From assembly GCA_013397795.1 (NCBI GenBank), contig VZTJ01001640.1, positions 150,872 to 214,871 on the forward strand: a DNA stretch of 64,000 bases, in the 5' to 3' direction. A model generated the notes under the pieces. That model was given only the letters and a program-made list of their open reading frames with translations, made no database searches and had not been told where the DNA came from. How positions within the stretch are numbered: the first letter of the stretch is position 1; each line of letters begins with the position of its first letter. The position numbers and the translations under genes are program-made. This stretch comes from Orthonyx spaldingii. Lineage: Eukaryota > Chordata > Aves > Passeriformes > Orthonychidae. This document shows positions 1-12,984 of this stretch, piece after piece.

Positions 1-3000
1 GGAAAGACATGAATCTAAGATTAATCTCTATTGAAAAGATTAATATTTTCAGTCCAAACTTTGAAATCCACTTGGACAGCCCAGAGCTTCCAGCTGTTGT
101 TTATGCTATTAGTTAGAAAATCCAAGTGCCATGCTTTGAAAACAAAATTAATAAAAAAAGCTCTATTGAGTTCATTTTGTAGAATTATGTTAATAAGCAC
201 AATTTGCACTGTGCAGGTTTACTTTGTGGTTTGTGGTGAGTTTGTAGAGGTTTTGTGAGCAAACCCAAATGTGGTGACAGCAAAACCTTTCCAAAGCAGA
301 GACTTTTATGATCTAAGCACAGAATTTCCTTTTGTGGTCATGTGTGACGTGGTTTTTGGATAATAAATGTCTGTAATAAGGTTTCCTTAGGTTGGCTCAC
401 AGGGCCTGAGCCTCTGTTTTTAATGGCTGTCTTTGGAGGAGTTTTGGTTACATATATTTTCTTAGAATTTGAGCACTTCTTAGAGACAGCATTTAATGAC
501 CTCGAGCCTGATCCAGGGACACATTGCTCACTCACCGCTTTAGACCACAGATACTGACAATATTCCGCTGTATTTCCTTGGCCAGCCCTTAAGACATGAT
601 CCTATCCAGCAGAAGCATACAAAAGAGGTAGGTGAAGGGGAGTAAGCTTCAGGTGACTTGATGGTCCTTCCAATGTGCAGTTAAAAGCAATTTTGAGCTT
701 CTGTATTTTTTTCTGGTCAATACCAGGAGTCCCTAAAAGGGCTGGAAGGAGCTGGCTCCACTCTGCTGTCCCCCAGGTCATGGGGACCTGTCTCCCACTG
801 GGAGCATATGTACAGCAGAAGTTTTCCAACTCCATATTTCATAATTCCCTCCTCCTCAAATCTAAACTGGTGGAAGAAGAAATATCCTCCTTGTGACAGC
901 CTGGATTATCTAAATTGATACGATGGTTGTAGTGGAAGGGAGGGCACAGGAAGGAACCACACTTGCTATAGAAACTGGTTTCTATTCGTACACAATTAAG
1001 AAGCAGATGAAGTACTGATTTAAAAAAGGGAAAAAAAAAAAAAGCTGAAAGAGGAACCAACATGTTGCCAAACGCAAACCTACTGAAAAACCCCAACAAA
1101 AAACCCAACCACCGAAAAAACACGCCTTTTGTAAGGCACCCTTTGTTACAAATCAGTAAAAGTTGATTCCTGTAATGAATTAAAATATTCCAAAAGCTTA
1201 AAGCTTCTATCACAGTTGACCTTTAAGGCATGTAGCAGCAAAGAAGTTAATACACTTTGCACATGTTGCAGAGCAACAGGTGGTAGAAAAACCCATGCGG
1301 GCTCCTTGCATTCCTTACTTTTCAAACTGGTGGCCCCTGGTATTCTGGGATTTACACTACCTCCCCCAGGCTCTGACTGACAAGCTAATCGGTGTGCTGG
1401 GAAGCCCTGAGCTATTGATTCCACTGTAACAGAACACCTCCCCGTCAATGAAACTGCAATGAAATGCTTCAACAACGAAGAAAGGGAGGCATTAGGCTGT
1501 TGAGCAACTGGAAGAAATTTGCTTGTAGGTAGTGCGGCAGAAATGAAAAGGCTCTCGGGGGCACAAGCTTGAAAAGCCAGGTTATTAAAAAAGCCACAAA
1601 GCTGGAGTCTGGCTGAGTGGAGAAAAATAGTTATGGCTCAGTTAGGCGTATCTAAAAGGAGGAGGGAGGGGAACACAGCTTTCAAAATTGCGTTAATCCC
1701 CCATGTACTTAATTTCTTTTCTTTTATGGCAGCTTGTAGTATAGCAACAAGTATTCAAGCAGTTAATAATTTTAAACAGTTTAGCTTTCCGTAGGCAATA
1801 TATCTTTAGCCTTAATTAAAATTTTATTTTAGTAGGGGGAAAATATTAAAATGACATTCTGATCATCCTCTAAGATGGAAAATATATGATAATATGAATA
1901 TTTTATTAGACAAACTATTATTGAACAGCTGGTGCAGAATCCTAGCCACTGATTAGTTGGGTTTTCTTGAAATGCAGGTCACTATTTCTTAATAATGGCC
2001 CAACAGTCTTCCAATTGCAGTAACAACCACTGGAACAGCACCTGCCAGCACAAAGGTCTTAATATTTTATACCAGAATCCTAAGAGCCCAGACCTGGATT
2101 CCCACAGTGCCAGTCTGGTGGATGGTTCCCATTTTGGGGTACAAAGAATGCCCAAATCACCACCTGGGCACATCTCTAAGGTGATGGGTCTGGATTAAGA
2201 GGTGTTCTGTTTGCTTCAGGAGAGCTGCAGGGATGGATATCGGGTGGTGAATCAGCTTGACCATTGTAATTGGGATGGGAGTCAGAGGGGAGCTGTCAGA
2301 GCGGGACTTTGAGGATGGAATTTGCATCTGCCGTTAATTCAGGAGCCTGTTTGCTGACCTTCAGGCACTGTTCACGTCGTATCTATTTACTCAGTCTTTT
2401 CCCAAGTAAGCTGTCAGCTTTTCTTTTGGAAAGTTCTCTCCCCTCTGCGTGGGTCGTGGAGTACAATAAAAAATGTGTAGGCCTGGATTGCACAAGAGGC
2501 AAAATGGCAACTCAGGCAGCCGGATTAATTTTTCAATGACAATAAAATAGCTGACATTGTATGTAAAGTAAAACAGGCAAAAGTGGCCTTTTAGGAAATT
2601 TCCCATCCCATCAATTATTGCCTGTTGTAGGTTCAAGAATTTTGCCTTGAACAAACAATGGAGATGGCTTTTCTGAAAGTTGGGTGGTTTTTTTTGCTGG
2701 TGGTGGCTGTACCACCTCTCTGAGTCTAGGAATATAACTGTATGTTGGCACTGTTGTCCTGTATTGCAGTTTTCTGATACAGTGGGAACAGGATCAATTT
2801 TTTTTTTCATCTGAACCTAAGTTCTAACTGTACATGTCCCAGGTCTGCTCCTTTGCCCACAGGAGCTGTGCTGGAGTGACAGTACCAAACATCTGTGATG
2901 GGCAGAGCTGAGGAGAAATGCCTGGCTGGTTCTACAGCCAGACAGAAAGTATTAAAAGAAAATAACCTTAAAAACTTAAAATCACAGAAACACAACTTCT

Positions 3001-4120
3001 ATGCATACTGAAGCCAGTCAGAATACTGACTTTGATTTCAGTTTGGCCAGAATGGGAAAAAAAAAATCTTTCTTTTGTGAAATAAATTCTATCAGACAAA
3101 GAGTGGCACATGCCCCAATAAAGGGTCTTTCCTAAAGCTGACCCATATATTTTTGCCTTAATTCTTTTCTTGTCCTTGCATGAATTTCATCTGAGGTTGA
3201 TGGACATTCACAGAAAACTTGGATTTATGTCAGCAAGATTAATTAATCTGGATCCAGAAATATGCAGCCCAACACAGAGGAGTTCTGTTTTACATTTGTG
3301 CAGTCTGGGCCAAACTCTCATGGACTTTCCACTCATCGAAATGAAATGCTCCTGCCATGAAATGCATAGGAGTGATACACAGCTCAGCTGAATAGCAGGC
3401 CAACAGCTGTAGACCTTGCTAATAAATTCTCTGAATACCATGTTATCAATGTTCATGATGTTCTTCTAACCCCAGATATTCCTCCTCCTATTTTTTTTTT
3501 TTTTGATTAATTCTTTTTGGTCTGATACATGCTTAAATTTTAGAGACTTGAGTGGTTATATAGTGACGTGAAAAAAACATGGGAGAACACAGTGTGTCCA
3601 TTTTTAATTTAAGAATTTTGCAAATTTTTACATCATTTTTATTATGTAGTGGGAGTGTTACCTAATAGGAAAAAAATTCTGAACTCTTATTTCACCAGTT
3701 AGACCCTAGTGTTTTACAAGTCACTTCTTATTTAAAAACTATAGTCATGATTACCTTTTAAGGATCTGTAAATCATGTTTTTTCCTGTTGTTTCTGAAAT
3801 CGAAACATTAAAAGCTTTGTGTCTTTTCCCAGTCTATAAAATATGTGCTGGTATAGACTTTAGAACTGTATGAAACACATCTCAGGTCTAGCTCATACCA
3901 GTTACTTATATAGAATCTATTTTCTTTCTGCTTTTTTGCTTAATCATGAATGTATTTTACAGATTTTCATGAAAAGGATGGGTAAACACCGGATGTCTGA
4001 AGAAATGGAGTTATTTTCTACTAGTCACACGGAGAAATAAAAAAAAAATAAATAAATTTCTCAAGATGATTTAAGCCAGGAAGTTTAAAAATAACCAAAA
4101 GTGACTGAAAGGCATTGGAG
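1..4120. other. Non-coding AT-rich stretch, no gene seen
   Basis: No open frame here exceeds 139 codons and none resembles a known protein. Local low-complexity sequence includes a 13-base A run at 1031-1043, a C/A-rich patch at about 1080-1120 and a 14-base T run at 3491-3504. I see no repeat family, RNA gene or motif cluster that stands out. The best reading is intergenic or intronic background. Confidence 0.7.
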
Positions 4121-4129
4121 AAGATAATC

Positions 4130-4420
4130 AGATCTGTTCATTCCAGGTGATTGTTAATAACCCTTAATTATTGACTATTATTAGTCAAAATATAAAAGAA
4201 ATTAATAGTTGGTTAAAAAAAGAGAAAGTGAAAACCTCAGATATTTAATGCAAATGGAGTTGATTCCTCTTCAATCAATGGGCTTTTAAGCTTCCTCCAG
4301 GCTTGAGATTTGCAGAGAAGTCAGCACTGGCATAGCTTAGAGCAGCTGTTAATGCAACACATGCCTGTCATTTGCTGTTGACAGGCATTAATAAAAACCT
4401 AATCTGAGGAAATTATGAAA
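4130..4420. promoter_or_regulatory. Candidate enhancer: homeodomain/POU/MEIS-type cluster with two inverted repeats
   Basis: Within about 290 bases there is a TTAATTATT homeodomain-type word (4164-4172), a 7-bp inverted repeat TTGACTA/TAGTCAA with a 4-base centre (4171-4188), an ATGCAAAT octamer-type word near 4250, a TCAATCAATGG PBX-like word near 4273, and a perfect 10-bp inverted repeat at 4361-4388 whose arms each contain the MEIS/TGIF core TGACAG. Homeodomain, POU and TALE factors are known to use such words in developmental enhancers. The enhancer call is inferred from density only. Single words of this size occur often by chance in AT-rich DNA. Confidence 0.35.
4361..4388. repeat. Inverted repeat, 10-bp perfect arms, 8-base loop
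   Basis: The left arm ATGCCTGTCA (4361-4370) is matched exactly in reverse complement at 4379-4388, with TTTGCTGT between them. Each arm holds TGACAG/CTGTCA, so the structure is a head-to-head pair of MEIS/TGIF-type sites. In a window this size one or two such arms are expected by chance across all loop sizes, so the interest lies in the motif content. Confidence 0.8.
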
Positions 4421-4817
4421 AACCTATGTATTACACAATCTGGTTTATGTTTTGGCATGTGGCATGCACTGGTCTGATACAAAGGAAACTGTTGTGTATC
4501 AACTTTAATGCCATTGTTTCCACTCTAAGGGCAAATGCCTTTCAAATAGTTTTTTTTTTAATTATTTTTTAAAAGTGTTTAATTGTCCAATACTCAGGTT
4601 TGCTTTGTGGTACCATGGGTGTTGGTCTAAATCTTTCTTTTACAGAAGCAAGAATTCTGAGCAGCATTTACTGACTAAGCCAGCAACAGGAAATTCAGCT
4701 CTGATACACCCTCTTTCTGTCCTGACTCTGCCCCTCTTTCTCCCAAATGCTGGTTTCTCTGGCATGTCTTGAATTATCCCATTCCCTTAGACCTGAAATC
4801 TTTTAAGAAACCTCTTC

Positions 4818-4845
4818 TTTTTTTTTTTTTTTTTTTTTTTTTTTT
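4818..4845. repeat. Poly-T run, 28 bases
   Basis: An uninterrupted run of T is followed by a C/T-rich segment (CTCCCCTCCCAG). A minus-strand retroposon poly-A tail would look like this, but I recognise no element body on the other side and no target-site duplication. It is therefore called a simple homopolymer. Confidence 0.85.
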
Positions 4846-5235
4846 CTCCCCTCCCAGCTATTCTCATTAGGGAACAGAGTTTTCACAACAAGACAAACAA
4901 GAAGAACCTACCACTGCCACAGACTAAGCTTTAGCTTTCTCCTTTTTTTCTGTGAGATTCTTCTTTGGTGCTGATGATGATAAAATACATTTGGTCATGT
5001 GCAATTACTCTTTCTCCTGAATTTACCTGGAGCTGCTGGGAATTCACTGGGTTTCCCTGTGTCCCTGCAGGCATGCTAAACCTTATTTACTAGTTTCATC
5101 CTATACAACAGAAAACATGTGTTATCTCTTAAGACACCATAAAGTTCAGTTATACTTTTAATTTTGTGCGTGATAAATTCTTTCTTTCTTGCTTGTTTGT
5201 CTGTTTCTTTCCATTCTCTGTCTCTTTCATAGTGC

Positions 5236-5258
5236 TTTTTTTTTTTTTGGGGGGGGGG
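5236..5258. repeat. T13-G10 homopolymer junction
   Basis: Thirteen T are followed directly by ten G. Both runs are prone to replication slippage and sequencing or assembly length error, so their exact lengths should not be relied on. Confidence 0.85.
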
Positions 5259-6693
5259 AGGTGTTTGTAAACTCTTTGATAAAGTTTTTAAATTTTTTTT
5301 ACAATTCTGATACATTTTTGTCATTACCTGAAGTATGGTACTATTTAAACTCTTCAAAATATCTAAAATATGAATCCATGAGGGAATTTTAAAAAATAAA
5401 GGTACAAAGAAAAAAAAAAGAAAGACACAAAGCACAATCAATGATATGAGGGTGAAAAAAGGGGTAAAACAATTCCATAGATATTCAGGCTGGAATGTGA
5501 GTGCTAAGAAAAGTCTTTGGACAAATTCAACACAGATTTGGCCTCCAGCTCTGAGCTGGCAATTCCAGTAGAAGAGCAGACCTCTACCCTGTGGTAAAGA
5601 GGTACAGAATAATGCCTCTTTGAATTAGTTTGAAAACGTTGCTGTGATGCAGACGAATTGCTCCTCAATGCTGGAGTGCAGTGCACCAACATAATAGCAT
5701 ATTGTTAAGTCACACTGCCATTAAAGGATATAGTTATTAATCAAATTAAGTCAAAACACAAAGCAAGTACAAATTAGTATCAGATGACACGTCTCACTGT
5801 GAGCAGAGGAGAAGGAATGGAGGGGACCTGCCATTTTAAAAGAAAACAATCTTTCATAAAACTAAAACAGAAGGTGAGGGAATATCCTACTACGCAGTAA
5901 CTGGCAGCTGGTATGTGCTGTCTGGTCAGTATTTGTCTTTAAATTCACATGACAGTCCTAAAATTCTGCAGTGTAATTGGTGTCTTTCAGAAGCTTGGGC
6001 TAAACTCTGAATAGTGTTTGTTCCTGGAGATGTGGGAGATGTTTACCAAGAAAGATAAAAGTATTTGAAATTTAAGGTGTTTAACATTTTATTGTTTTGT
6101 TCCATCCTGCTACAAATTTTGTCAGTGCAATTTTTTAGCTTCAGAAGAAATGTTAATTCTCATTGGTTTGGGGCTGGGGAGATTTAATTTACAATTTCCA
6201 TAAATTTTGTAGAAACATGTCATTTGTGGGTTGTGAAACTGATCCAAATATTGTGATTTGTGCATGATTTAGATAGCCTTTCGCAACAAGAAACGTGCAC
6301 TAGTTTTGTGCAACTCTGATAACTGATCACACATGAACACATGGATTTACCCATCATTACACGGACATGTGTGTGTGTTCCCAAGAACCACAATATGTTT
6401 CAGCACTCCAAATTCTTCCAAGTACAGTTAAAACTGGTGAGTAGCTCATTGAAAACACTGATACTTGCAGTGCCTAGAGGTAAGGTAACACCATTCAGCA
6501 CTGTCTAGGATTAGGATTCTGCATTATGATGTACACCTTTGCAATAAATTTAGTTCCTTTATGGATCATCAGAAACAGATATAAAAGGGAAGCACAGCCT
6601 TCCGCACAGGAGGAAAAGAGGCCTTTTCCTGCTCTGTTTAGAAGCTGTGGTCTCTCCTCAGGCCTTATTCACTTGGCTATCACAGCATAATCT

Positions 6694-6716
6694 AACTTTA
6701 GAATTATTCTAAAGTT
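6694..6716. repeat. 23-base perfect odd palindrome
   Basis: The arm AACTTTAGAAT (6694-6704) is followed by one T and then its exact reverse complement ATTCTAAAGTT (6706-6716). The symmetry stops at 6693/6717. Such a sequence could extrude as a tight cruciform or bind a dimeric factor, but no known consensus is obvious. No flanking transposon features were seen. Confidence 0.8.
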
Positions 6717-8559
6717 TGCTAACAGATAGGTTTGCATTTTTGCTCTCTGTTGGTTCAGTTTGGAACAGGACTGGTAGGTGGCTTTGTGAGTTACCTGTCA
6801 GCACTGAAGTGTGTTTACTTCATTAACGATTCCTGAGTGTGAAAGTTTGTTTCCCTTCTGCTCTTGCTTCCTGAGTCTATGGTTTCCTCATCATCGTGAC
6901 ATTGCCAAGCGTGGTGCTAACGTACCTCTTCTGCACAAGAGAATGTCATCACATGGGATTACAACCTCAAACAAAAGTCACAGCAGCGAGGCACTCAGTC
7001 TCAGGTGAATTGCTTAAACAGTGCATGTTTGGATTAGCTCAAATGTTAATATAGGCTGCTCTCTGCCATTATGTATTTGTTATGGGTGACAACACCTGGA
7101 GAATGTATCTTTCAGGACTGGGTGAAGAATAAACACGGGTCTGACTGAGTTCCACATTGATAAATGCACTGAGATGCCAGAGTTTGTAATTAGCCTGCTC
7201 ACAAGGTAGATCCTGATAGATGAAAGGGAAACCCATTGGGTCTGCAAATAGGGACACAGCAGAAAGTTCTGGAGGGATATTTGTACATGATGATAACTAT
7301 TCCACTGAGTTGAGAAGACTTAATTGAATCACCAATGAGTAACAATCTCCTTCATGGCTTTTTGGTGAAAACAAGTTACAAGGGTGTATGTGTCATGATG
7401 AATGGAAACTAAAAAGCAGGACGGCGTTTCAGGGAGATTTGAAATCTTGGAAAGACACAATCCTAATAGGCTAAGATCTAGTAATCTTTGACCACACTGG
7501 TGCTTTATGTCCTGCAGAAGTCAGGACATCGTTTATTTTTTGTCTGACTAAAATACAGTGCAATGAGCAGGACTGGAAAGATGTTTCAAAGGTGTTATGT
7601 TGATAGCAAGGATTTGGAAATCTGAAGAAACAAAGGGTGGAATGTTCCTGGCTGGATAGATGTAGATTTCAGCACGTAGAAATGTTGCTGTGCTGGTGGC
7701 TTCAAAACAGACTGAAACCCAATATGTGTACTTCAATCTTTGCTCAATAGGAATGGGCTTAAAAAAACCACCTTAAGTTATTTTGCTTGTTTGAGGCTTG
7801 TATGGGAGGGGAATCCAGCAATTATTACAGGGTGTTAAAAACAAATCAGCCTCATGCAATAGGGCACAGCTCCCCTGAAGCAAGTAGAGCTGCACCTGTT
7901 TCAACCAGGGTTTCATCTGGTCTGTTGAAGGTGAGTTTGAGGCCCACCAACACCTTTCAGATGGGTCTACCATAAGTCAACAACAGATGATAACAACCTT
8001 CAACCCCACCAGCAAACAATCATCATTCCAGAAGTGTTCAGAGAGCCACCGGGGAATACTGGGAAATAAACATGTTTTGAGAAAGAATGGGCTTTCCACA
8101 AGTAGCTGTGATTAGTTCTGAATGTTCACTCTGTCAGTGAGCGCAGTAATGCAGCCATCTTTTTGTATTGTATCTATAGAAATATGGGGGAGATACCAGA
8201 AGATTACACAAATTAAGGAGAATGAATGTATGGTCACATATTAAGGTGATAATAGATTCAAAGAGCTGTTCCTGACTGTGTCTAGATGAAGAAATTCTGA
8301 TGATGAACCTTAGTTAAAAACAGTTATCGAGATACAATCAGCTTTACACATTAAATATTCCAATCCCAAAAAGGAAACAAAACAGAATCAAAGCTTCTAA
8401 TCAGTTTATGATCCAGAGATTTTGCCAACCAAACTTATTGGAAGAAGTAATGTAAACAGAAAGATGCAAGCAAAGTCAGTTAAGTGGAATTTAAGCTGTC
8501 AAGCTACACTGTAGAACTCCATTACCATATCTCCTCGCTTTTTTTTAAATAGTATTCTC

Positions 8560-8790
8560 TGAAAAGCACTAGATGTAATAAAGTCAATTTAAAATTTGTT
8601 CTACCAATCTTTTGCATCTGTAATTTTCCCATTAAATGTAAATGCCCATGAGGCATGCTATTTGCATTACATTGCATTTACAGTCTTTAAAACAAACTAT
8701 AAATCCCCTCCTTGTTTCATGTGATTGATGCTGTGTGTATAAATACCACCATAAACCTCAAAGGGGGCTAACAGTGACAGTAAATTAAAG
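8560..8790. promoter_or_regulatory. Candidate enhancer: octamer cluster and PBX/HOX-type site
   Basis: An exact POU octamer ATTTGCAT (8660-8667) lies between TGTAAATGC (8637-8645) and its perfect reverse complement GCATTTACA (8674-8682), giving three related words in 46 bases. A TGATTGAT word matching the PBX-HOX composite consensus sits at 8722-8729, and GTATAAATACC follows near 8737. POU and PBX/HOX factors are established users of these words. The cluster suggests a developmental cis-regulatory element. No coding frame or repeat explains it. The function is inferred. Confidence 0.4.
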
Positions 8791-9167
8791 TTTTCAAGTC
8801 TGGCAGCATCTCAGCACTTCAGCCCTTGATCTTCAGCAGCGTTGTTAACCCCCACCTCATTGCCCTCCTGAACCCACCTTTTCCCTCCCCCGCTCTTTTT
8901 TTCCCACCCCCTTTTTCCCTATGCTGTCCTTACTCTGATTTCCTTGGGAAACACCTTTCCATCCATACAGGCTGAACTGAGTCAGGAATATGCTGTTAAT
9001 TAAAACAGGGCTGCAGCTGTTTGCCAGGTAGAGCCAGGTCTTAACTTTGCTGTCTTGGTGTATCTGAGTTTGAGACTCTCAGGCCATCTTGACTTTGCAA
9101 ACAATAGTCAGCCACAGCTCTCCTGATTATCCAGCACCATTCCAATAATTAACTGGCTTTCAGGGTA

Positions 9168-9262
9168 TTTATTTTTTCTCTGATTTTTTGTGTGTGTGTG
9201 TGGGTTTTTTTTGGTTTGGTTTTGGGTTTTTTGCTTGGTTTTTGTTTTTTGGGTTTTTTTTC
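9168..9262. repeat. G/T low-complexity tract with (TG)7
   Basis: The plus strand is almost purely G and T over about 95 bases: T runs, a (TG)7 stretch at 9189-9202, then alternating T6-8 blocks and GG/GGG blocks. It is strand-asymmetric low-complexity DNA. The G blocks are mostly doublets with long T loops, so a stable quadruplex is not convincing. Confidence 0.75.
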
Positions 9263-9269
9263 CCTTCCC

Positions 9270-12050
9270 TTTCTCATTTCTGCTTGCCTTTCTCTGATGT
9301 GCTTTCAGGCCATATGCAGAAGAAATTGAGAACTGAGTGAAATCTTCACCAAGATGGAGGAAAGCATCATGTCACTATTCAATTTGCTGCTTATATAGGT
9401 AACCCTACTATGCTTTATCAATTTTGCAATAAAGCTGACCTTGATTTGATCCTATTGAATCTTGTCTCTGAAAGATATCAGCTTCTCTGATGGTATCTGC
9501 CACTGTTAAGTAGGAGACACAATTTATGCCAAAATTATCCAAAAAATTTCACGGTGGGCCAAACCCAACTTCATCATAGGCAAAGTGTACTGCAGGCTAA
9601 TGCTTGCCTACCACCTCTATGGGCCTGGTTCTGGTTTTTTTCACATCAGAAGCAAGCACTAACAGCTCAGCACTCCATACTGTAATCAGGAGGAAAAAAA
9701 AGGTTGCTTTTTCTGTTAGAAAGAAAAAATATTTATGAGAGAATACTGATGCTACCATAGAACACGTCCTTAAATCTCCAGGGCAGGGGGAATTCTTTCC
9801 CAATCAGGGAGATGTTTGTTGGTAAGATTTTTAAAGATTTTGGTCAAAGTGAAGAGGGGAGGGGGGAAAAAGAACGGTGAAATCTGAATGGCAATGAGGC
9901 TAATTAATTAATTTAGTCTGCTAATCTCCACAGGAAATCCTCTGAGCATCCAAGAACAGGTAGAGTGTTGCAGGTGGGTACTTTGTGGGATTTACATAAA
10001 TCTCAGGGGAAGGGAAGGCAGGTCTCCTATCACTTTTTTCTTCTACCCTTCACACTCAAGTGGCTCTTCTACTTAGGAGTGAGATTTCTATCCTATCTGT
10101 GGCTTTGTGAGGTACTCTCTTCTGTAAGCCTCTCTATGCTATAACCTTTAGAAGTCAGTGATATCCAAAACCCTAACAGGCTTCTTTATGAAATGGAGAG
10201 CATTACAATCAAAATGCTTTTCCTGCAGTGTTTCTGAAGATCATCAGGATTTGGTGAAAAGTAGGAACGTGAATGATCATTTGTATCACTAAAATGGCTC
10301 GGATACATATGGATATAAAGGGAATAGAAATTAACTGGAAGATGTGACAAATTTGAGACCTGAAATAAAAAGAAGGATACCTTTGGACGGAATTCCCGCT
10401 AAAACAAATTTAGAAAATGCAGAGGGTATAAGTCATTGGCATTTTTCCTGGGGAAAATTATGATATCCATGTCTTTGTTAAACATGGATAATTGTATTTG
10501 ACAATCTGCATCAAGCTATGCAGAGCAACGACTCAATAGATGAAAGCTGGTGGCTCTTCAGCTTCCTATAAACTGGTTTCCTTTGGGGTTTATCCTGGAA
10601 CTCAGTTAACTCAGTTACCCATAAGTCTGACAGCACCCGAAGGAAACCACAGTACTTCATGTCTTTGGAAATGAAAGAGGTTTGGAGGTGTCCAGATCAC
10701 ATTCAGCAAATCCCAGGTTTATTCATGCTTTTGGCTGATATTCACATTTCACTGAACTTTGCCAAGTCTAGATTTTGTAATAAGCCACCGAGCCAAGCCT
10801 GGCTGGCACAGCTTGGTCTTGAGTGCCATATCTTCTCAATATTTTCTTAGGACTGTTTTCTTTGGGCTGATGATTAACAGTTTGGGGTTTCCCATGCTTT
10901 TGCTGTGAAGGAATTCCCTTTAGCAGCATCATGAGTGCAAGGGAGTCTGCACAAGTCTGGGTATGTGTGTAACCCCCTGGCAGAGGAACTGGCCAATAGC
11001 CTGGACACAGAAAGGTGTCATCATTTTATACATACTCCTTAAAATGGATGTTCAAATGGAAAGGTTTTTTTGATTGTGTGTCCTCCTAAAAGTGTTAGAG
11101 TACTGGTCAGATATTACAAATTGTTAAAAATATCACTGTTTCCATTCTGAACATTCCCTTTTAACCCTTTGTGATGGATCCCTGTGTCCCCTCTGCCTGT
11201 TTTGCCCTTTAGTGTTCCTTCAAGTTACTTGGACACCCTGTTCTTTCAAAGTTATTACAGCAATTTGATTGCAGTCAGCTGCGTGATGCCTTCAGCACTG
11301 GTTTGGGGACATGGTCCCTAATCTTATGAAGAAGTCACTGAATGGGTCTTTCAAACATCCCTTGATTTCCTTATTAGAGGGAGTTCACTCAAAGGCAGAA
11401 ACTCAATGTGTGTCTTGCAGGTCACAGAAATAACTCAGGACATTCCTTCTCCTAGAAATGAATCTCTTGAGAGCTCAGTTTACTGCAATCAGATTCAGAT
11501 TTACAAAGCAAAATGAATAAAGCCCAATTTTTATACTACTAATATATAAACACACACTCATCTATATATTTTAAATACACTTAAATTTCATTAGTAATGA
11601 TTGTTTAGAGAAACATCATTACATTCCTGGGCTTGGGAGCCTTCTCCAGGGTTGTGAACAATCAAAGATTTATTTGAGCTTTCTGCACACTGGGAAATGA
11701 AGACACAGAATCTCATTATCATGTCTATTAAAAGGCAGAATCTGGGGTACATCTAAGAAAAGATGTATTACTTTTTAAACTGCACTGCAAACTGTGAAGT
11801 ACTACAGGGACTTGAACTATTTAAAAATACTCTGGGCTTATGAGTAAGAAAAAATAGGGTCTCTTTCCCAAACAGTATAAAAATATCACACCATTAAATT
11901 CTGCTGTTATTACAGTCTTGGAAATATGATTGTATCTACTTTTGCTTGAAGCTGGTTGATCCCTGAGCTTGATGTTGGGGTCGAGGGACCATGGAGGGCT
12001 ACCAGAGTGAGTTACTTAGGGGACAGTGCAGTGGGGGGTATGAACAATGA
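9270..12050. other. Non-coding stretch, no gene seen
   Basis: No open frame of note and no recognised repeat. A TAATTAATTAATTTAG word at about 9900-9915 is the only clear homeodomain-type cluster. The rest is AT-rich background. Confidence 0.65.
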
Positions 12051-12059
12051 CCAGTTAAA

Positions 12060-12125
12060 TTCTAGTTAACCCCAATTACAAACCTTCACCTTTGTTAATT
12101 AGATTAATTCATCAGCAGGCACTAT
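12060..12125. promoter_or_regulatory. Small homeodomain-type motif cluster
   Basis: In about 50 bases there are GTTAACC, CAATTA (12073-12078), TAATTA (12096-12101) and TTAATTC (12104-12110), with no repeat or coding explanation. Spaced TAATTA-type words are typical of homeobox-bound elements, but in AT-rich DNA this density is only suggestive. Confidence 0.25.
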
Positions 12126-12984
12126 GCTTACAGTGTCTTGGAGGTGTGTGATCCAACATTTTCACCATTTAGTAAAAGTTAAAATCTTTCATGTCACCAG
12201 TCTGTTGCACACAAATGGCCATGCAATATATTACTGTAAAGGTAAAACTGGGTTAAGTTTATCTATAAATTAGAAGGTAACATTTATTCTAAGGATCCTT
12301 CTTAGAAGTGAAAAATTTGCCTCGCAAGCACTTTCTGTAGTTATTAAAGATCTCCAAGCTATGAATCTGAGAGCTTAATTAAAAGCAACAGAGACATGTC
12401 CAAGGAAGGAAACAAAAGGGCTGAATAGCAGTATAGGCAGTTCTCTGAGATTTTCAGTGTCTCAGCCTTTCCTTGATCAGTGTCCAAACTTTTGCGTGCA
12501 TTGATGCAGTGTCTTAACACACTGACCTCTGGAGACCTGAGTGCGGCCAAGGCCCCTCTGAAGGCCCCAGGTGATGGTGAATGGGTGGCCTTTCAGAGCT
12601 GAAATGTTGGTTATATCTTTTGGTGCCCCGGTGGTCAAACCTCCATGTGGACTTCCCATCAGAGCAGCAAAGTTTATTTTACTGCAGGTGTGGAAAGCAA
12701 AGGGCAGCCTTGAGCAGCACCTGTTTGGTCTGCGTTGGCTTGATAAATCTTTTTCACAAATGTGAGAATGACTGACCATTTTTCACGCTAGCAAACACCA
12801 CACAATTAGTTTGCATAAACAGACACGAGTTTTGCTCTCAGTCCCACATGTGCAATAAATTTACACTGATCCTAGTAAATTCAGTGGGGGTAATTCCTAA
12901 TTTATATTTGTGAGAGGGCTGCATTTTGTCCATGAAATACTTCCAAAAGAATGACTGGATGTCATTTGCAGTTCTTGGTAAACT

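Larger units (their letters stand above)
4425..8550. other. Non-coding stretch with homopolymers, no gene seen
   Basis: This holds a 28-base T run (4818-4845), an adjoining T13-G10 tract (5236-5258) and a 23-base near-perfect palindrome (6694-6716), all listed separately. No open frame exceeds 121 codons, and the longest (minus strand, 5076-5441) runs through the A/T homopolymers. No recognisable repeat family or RNA gene was seen. Confidence 0.65.

Noticed and set aside
2391..2810. 139-codon minus-strand frame
   Set aside because: Starts in a T/A homopolymer and resembles no known protein.
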